Origin: Nitrospinota bacterium
Lineage (GTDB): Bacteria; Nitrospinota; Nitrospinia; UBA9942; JAHJSF01
DNA length: 8,558 nucleotides
Assembly: GCA_018830405.1 (NCBI GenBank)
Contig: JAHJSF010000061.1
Location: forward strand, 1 to 8,558
Direction of reading: 5' to 3'
In this document: positions 5,178 to 8,558 of the stretch, piece by piece
Numbering within the stretch: position 1 is the stretch's first letter
Layout: each line of letters opens with the position of its first letter
Translations under genes and position numbers: made by a program
Notes under the pieces: generated by a model
Database searches by the model: none
Seen by the model: the letters and a program-made list of their open reading frames with translations, nothing else
What the model was told of the DNA's origin: nothing

Positions 5178-6534
5178 GAGATACATTCCTAATACCGATT
5201 CTATTGTTGAAGAGATGCTGGGGGAGATAGGGGTTGATTCGGTTAGAGCCCTCCTTCGTCCAATACCCGACTCCCTGATTCTTGATAAACCGTTGGATTT
5301 GCCTTCGGCTATGTCAGAATCGGACATTGTCAAACATATGGCCAAGATAACCAGTTTGGCTGGTATACACCTCTCCTTTCTCGGCGGCGGCTACTATGAC
5401 CACCTTATTCCGGCGGCCGTTAAACATATTATCGGCCGTTCCGAATTTTATACCGCCTATACCCCCTATCAACCGGAGATAAGCCAGGGGACCCTTCAGG
5501 CCATATACGAATTTCAGACCATGATATGTCAGTTGACTGGCATGGAGCTTGCCAACGCCTCGATGTATGACGGGGCCTCCGCCCTAGCCGAGGCGGCCAT
5601 TATGGCTGTTAGGATATCCAAAAAGAAAGAGATTATACTCCCTGAAAATATCCACCCTGAATATAGGGAGACGGTTAAGACCTACTGCCGTTTCCTTGAT
5701 ATTGTAATCAAGGAGATTCCTGTCGGCTCCGACGGGCGGATAGATGTTAAGGTTTTAAAGGAAAATATTTCAGCTGATACCGCTGCCGTGGCTGTTCAGA
5801 ACCCCAACTTCTTTGGAGTTGTGGAAGGTCTCGAAGAAATTTCGGCTGTAATTAAAGATGCCGGGGCCTTATTTATAGGGGTAGTGGTTGAGCCGGTCTC
5901 ACTCGGCATCCTCAAACCCCCCGGTGATTTTGGGGCGGATATTGTCGTTGGAGAAGGGCAGGCCTTTGGTAATCCGATGAACTTTGGTGGTCCCGGAGTA
6001 GGCTTCTTCGCCTCAAGGGATAAATATATGCGTCAGATGCCGGGGCGTCTGATTGGTCAGACAGTCGACAAGAATGGAAAGAGGGGCTATGTCCTAACCC
6101 TCTCTACCCGTGAACAGCATATCCGCAGGGAGAAGGCAACCTCAAATATATGCAGCAACCAGTCTTTATGTGCCTTGGCCGCAGCGGTTCATCTGTCGCT
6201 GCTCGGCAAGGGGGGGCTGAAGAAGGTTGCCCTGCTCAACCTAAGATTGGCCGATTACGCCAAAGAAAAATTAGGATCTGTTAAGGGGTGCAAGCTTAGA
6301 TTTAGTTCACAAATATTTAATGAGTTTGTAGTAGAACTTCCGATTCCGGCTGAAGAATTTAGCCGAAGACTTTTGCTAGAAAAAAATATAGTTGGAGGTC
6401 TTCCACTCGGGAGATTCTTTAAAGGGATGGAAAAGTCTCTCCTAGTTACACTGACCGAGAAGATCTCCAAAGAAGATATAGACACCTTAACCGAGTCCTT
6501 GAATGGTCTCCTTAATGGAGGCGGGGGACAATGA
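5176..6534 (+). CDS. gcvPA: Glycine dehydrogenase (decarboxylating) subunit 1, P-protein alpha
   Basis: GcvPA is one half of the split P-protein. With GcvPB it makes the PLP enzyme that decarboxylates glycine and loads the aminomethyl group onto GcvH. The product has 452 residues, normal for the subunit. It opens with the family's MRYIPNTD and then shows FLGGGYYDHLIPAAV, YTPYQPEISQGTLQAIYEFQ, LANASMYDGASALAEA, AVQNPNFFGVVE, MNFGGPGVGFFA and TREQHIRREKATSNICSNQS. The subunit lacks the PLP lysine, which GcvPB supplies. The start is certain: the upstream frame closes at TGA 5161-5163, and the next in-frame ATG (5215) would remove the conserved N-terminus. There is no Shine-Dalgarno sequence just before this ATG, because the 150 bases upstream are element B and the A and T of the codon are the element's last two bases. 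It overlaps gcvPB by ATGA. Confidence 0.96.
   Translation: MRYIPNTDSIVEEMLGEIGVDSVRALLRPIPDSLILDKPLDLPSAMSESDIVKHMAKITSLAGIHLSFLGGGYYDHLIPAAVKHIIGRSEFYTAYTPYQPEISQGTLQAIYEFQTMICQLTGMELANASMYDGASALAEAAIMAVRISKKKEIILPENIHPEYRETVKTYCRFLDIVIKEIPVGSDGRIDVKVLKENISADTAAVAVQNPNFFGVVEGLEEISAVIKDAGALFIGVVVEPVSLGILKPPGDFGADIVVGEGQAFGNPMNFGGPGVGFFASRDKYMRQMPGRLIGQTVDKNGKRGYVLTLSTREQHIRREKATSNICSNQSLCALAAAVHLSLLGKGGLKKVALLNLRLADYAKEKLGSVKGCKLRFSSQIFNEFVVELPIPAEEFSRRLLLEKNIVGGLPLGRFFKGMEKSLLVTLTEKISKEDIDTLTESLNGLLNGGGGQ
6517..6521 (+). promoter_or_regulatory. Ribosome binding site for gcvPB inside gcvPA
   Basis: GGAGG lies 9 bases before ATG 6531, within the last codons of gcvPA. A GGGGG closer in (6523-6527) may contribute. 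Together with the ATGA stop/start overlap it indicates coupled translation, which suits two subunits of one enzyme. Confidence 0.6.
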
Positions 6535-8027
6535 GAGAGAATGTCGGAGCGAGGGGACTGATATTCAACGAACCGCTAATATTTGATATAAGCCGAGAGG
6601 GGAGAGATGGCGCGTCTATTCCCGATGGGGTAGGACTACCTGAAAAAAAGATAGAGTCTCTCCTTCCTAAGGGGAGCCTTCGGGACGATATAGAAGGATT
6701 TCCCTCTCTTAGTGAGGTTGATGTAGTTAGGCACTTTACCCGTCTTTCTCAATGGAACTATGGTTTGGACGGAGGCTTTTATCCACTCGGTTCCTGTACC
6801 ATGAAGTATAACCCGAAGATAAATGAAGATATGGCCTCTCTGCCGGCCCTGAATAATCTCCACCCCTATGCCCCTGAAGGGCTTGCTCAGGGGGCGCTCC
6901 GGATTATGTATGAACTCTCTGACTACCTAGCCGAGATTTCCGGTTTGGCCAAGGTTTCTCTACAGCCATCGGCCGGGGCCCAGGGGGAGTTTGCTGGTAT
7001 CCTAATTATAAAGAATTATTTTGAGTCTATAGGAGAAAAGAGGCATAAGATAATCGTTCCCGACTCTGCCCACGGCACCAACCCCGCCTCCTCGGCCCTC
7101 TGTGGTTATCAGGTTATTGAGGTTAAATCCGGCAGTGATGGTCTTATTGACCCGGCCGAGATTGAAAAACATATGGACGATGATGTGGCGGCCATAATGC
7201 TTACCAATCCGAATACCTTGGGACTTTTTGAGAGTCAGATATTAAAGATAACCGAGATCATCCATAAAAAAGGGGGATTGGTCTACATGGATGGGGCCAA
7301 CCTTAATGCCCTTATGGGGATAGTCAAACCGGCTGACATGGGGGTCGATATTATGCACTTCAACCTTCATAAGACATTTTCAACCCCTCATGGGGGAGGA
7401 GGCCCGGGGAGCGGCCCGGTAGGGGTTACTAAAAAAATAGCCCCCTTTCTCCCGACTCCTGTAATTGTAGAGAATAATGGTAATTATAGTTTCCAATATG
7501 GTAATAAGGATTCTATAGGCAGATTGCGAGCCTTCTACGGCAACTTTGGGGTAATGGTTAAGGCCTATGTCTATATCCGCTCTATGGGGGGGGATGGACT
7601 TAAAAAGGCGAGCGAAACGGCAGTGGTCAATGCCAATTATATCAAGGAAAAACTGAAGGGAATCTACCACCTCCCCTACGACCGTGAATGCATGCATGAA
7701 TGTGTCTTTTCCGATAAGATTCAGGGGGAGAATGATGTTTCTACCCTCGACATTGCCAAGGCGATTATCGACAGAGGTTTTCATCCCCCGACCATCTATT
7801 TCCCCCTCATTGTTCATGGGGCGATTATGATGGAGCCGACCGAAACAGAGGGGAAGGAGACCCTTGATTCCTTTATAGAGGCCCTTAAAGATATTGCCGC
7901 TAAGGCCAAGGAAGACCCTGGAAGCCTTAAGGCCTCTCCCGAGAAGCCTAAGGTTGGACGTCTCGATGAGACCCAGGCCGCCCGGAACCCCAAATTGAGG
8001 TGGAGAGCGGGGCAAAAAGATGGTTAA
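6531..8027 (+). CDS. gcvPB: Glycine dehydrogenase (decarboxylating) subunit 2, P-protein beta
   Basis: GcvPB is the PLP-binding half of the glycine decarboxylase. It pairs with GcvPA, and the complex gives CO2 and aminomethyl-lipoyl GcvH. It has 498 residues, slightly longer than the common ~485 because of a short N-terminal lead before LIFNEPLIFDISREGRDG. Seen in order are FYPLGSCTMKYNPKIN (residues 83-98), LQPSAGAQGEFAG, the PLP-site region PDSAHGTNPASSA, and VYMDGANLNALMG. Lys281 in FNLHKTFSTPHGGGGPG is the expected Schiff-base lysine. The C-terminal domain has PPTIYFPLIVHGAIMMEPTETE. The ATG overlaps the gcvPA TGA. The split PA/PB form is usual in Gram-positives, Thermotoga and several delta- or Nitrospirota-type lineages, while E. 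coli has a single fused GcvP. The reading frame is intact through an 8-G run near 7586-7593. Confidence 0.97.
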   Translation: MRENVGARGLIFNEPLIFDISREGRDGASIPDGVGLPEKKIESLLPKGSLRDDIEGFPSLSEVDVVRHFTRLSQWNYGLDGGFYPLGSCTMKYNPKINEDMASLPALNNLHPYAPEGLAQGALRIMYELSDYLAEISGLAKVSLQPSAGAQGEFAGILIIKNYFESIGEKRHKIIVPDSAHGTNPASSALCGYQVIEVKSGSDGLIDPAEIEKHMDDDVAAIMLTNPNTLGLFESQILKITEIIHKKGGLVYMDGANLNALMGIVKPADMGVDIMHFNLHKTFSTPHGGGGPGSGPVGVTKKIAPFLPTPVIVENNGNYSFQYGNKDSIGRLRAFYGNFGVMVKAYVYIRSMGGDGLKKASETAVVNANYIKEKLKGIYHLPYDRECMHECVFSDKIQGENDVSTLDIAKAIIDRGFHPPTIYFPLIVHGAIMMEPTETEGKETLDSFIEALKDIAAKAKEDPGSLKASPEKPKVGRLDETQAARNPKLRWRAGQKDG

Positions 8028-8103
8028 CTGGATGATGCTTTTTTAGTCGCCATTTGATAAACTCACAGACAATTGCAACATTACCAAATTTAAAGGGTAT
8101 TTA

Positions 8104-8558
8104 ATGACAGTGTTAGAAAAAATAAAGGGGAAACGGGCCAATATCGGCGTTATAGGTTTGGGATATGTGGGTCTTCCACTTTTAATAGAGTTTGTTGGGG
8201 CCGGTTTTCAGGTAACGGGTTTTGATACAGACCCGGCTAAGGTCAAGTCTATTACGGCCGGCAAGAGTTATATAAAACATATTCCCTCCAGCAGGATAAA
8301 AGAGGTTTGCAAAACTGGAAGGCTTAAAGCCACAACAGACCTTGGAAAATTGGCTGACATGGATGCCATTCTAATATGTGTCCCTACCCCCCTTAATGAG
8401 CATAGAGAGCCGGAAATGTCCTACGTCTTTAACAGCACCAGGTCGATAGCCAAAACCCTCAGGAAGGGGCAGCTTGTGGTTCTCGAAAGCACTACCTATC
8501 CGGGAACTACCGACCATGATATGCGCAGGATACTTGAGGAGACGGGGCTAAAGGTTGA
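8104..8558 (+). CDS. Nucleotide-sugar dehydrogenase, UDP-GlcNAc 6-dehydrogenase (WbpA)-like (5' part)
   Basis: This gene runs off the window end; 151 codons are visible. The family oxidises UDP-sugars such as UDP-glucose, UDP-GlcNAc or UDP-ManNAc to uronic acids with two NAD+, supplying cell-surface polysaccharide synthesis. The N-terminus carries a Rossmann NAD-binding motif IGVIGLGYVGLPL (residues 14-26), with an acidic FDTD at the end of the second strand. ILICVPTPLNEHREPEMSYV and LVVLESTTYPGTT follow, both standard for this superfamily. SYIKHIPS and the HREP segment favour the WbpA-like UDP-N-acetylglucosamine branch over UDP-glucose dehydrogenase. The catalytic cysteine and the sugar-binding domain lie beyond the window, so the substrate is uncertain. 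AAAGGG at 8092-8097 lies 6 bases before the ATG. The 76-base gap after gcvPB shows no clear terminator. Confidence 0.9.
   Translation, partial: MTVLEKIKGKRANIGVIGLGYVGLPLLIEFVGAGFQVTGFDTDPAKVKSITAGKSYIKHIPSSRIKEVCKTGRLKATTDLGKLADMDAILICVPTPLNEHREPEMSYVFNSTRSIAKTLRKGQLVVLESTTYPGTTDHDMRRILEETGLKV

Noticed and set aside
7380-8015. 211-residue open frame on the minus strand opposite gcvPB
   Set aside because: It is the antisense shadow of a strongly conserved gene, and its translation shows no recognisable motif.
8028-8103. Terminator or promoter between gcvPB and the sugar dehydrogenase gene
   Set aside because: There is a T-run at 8039-8044 but no clear stem before it, and TTGATA at 8054-8059 has no good -10 partner. 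The boundary of the transcription unit stays open.

Overview
The window reads as chromosomal DNA of a Gram-negative bacterium of moderate GC content. Two features support this: a sigma-54 activator of the NtrC/PilR type and an exported TPR/periplasmic-binding protein. The split GcvPA/GcvPB glycine decarboxylase and the many palindromic spacer repeats built on CCCCCTTT...AAAGGGGG fit a deltaproteobacterial (Desulfobacterota-like) or Nitrospirota-like lineage. That placement is inference, since there is no rRNA or marker gene here. Every recognised gene lies on the + strand.

Layout. (1) Bases 1-821 hold the 3' part of a sigma-54-dependent response regulator. It overlaps an exported protein (805-2721) with an N-terminal TPR region and a C-terminal type I periplasmic-binding fold, resembling LpoA in architecture. 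(2) Bases 2722-3330 have no gene. They contain at least three kinds of palindromic repeat: element A, a block of G/C-run hairpins, and the nested element C. A possible extended -10 promoter follows. (3) Bases 3331-8027 carry the glycine cleavage genes gcvT, gcvH, gcvPA and gcvPB. (4) From 8104 to the window end is the 5' part of a nucleotide-sugar dehydrogenase gene, probably opening a surface-polysaccharide locus.

How the genes work together. GcvPA and GcvPB form the PLP-dependent P-protein, which decarboxylates glycine and passes the aminomethyl group to the lipoyl arm of GcvH. GcvT then releases ammonia and gives the C1 unit to tetrahydrofolate. The L-protein (dihydrolipoyl dehydrogenase) and the lipoylation genes are not in this window.

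The most unusual feature is the gcvH-gcvPA spacer. It consists almost entirely of two different MITE-like palindromic elements. Element D (4848-5010) begins inside the gcvH stop codon, and element B (5026-5177) ends inside the gcvPA start codon. Only 15 bases separate them, and these carry an orphan GGGAG. Removing element B together with one copy of its terminal AT would put that GGGAG 10 bases before an ATG. This suggests B inserted into the start codon and rebuilt it. Element A, next to the stop codon at 2721, is a shortened inverted copy of B, so the A/B pair brackets gcvT-gcvH.
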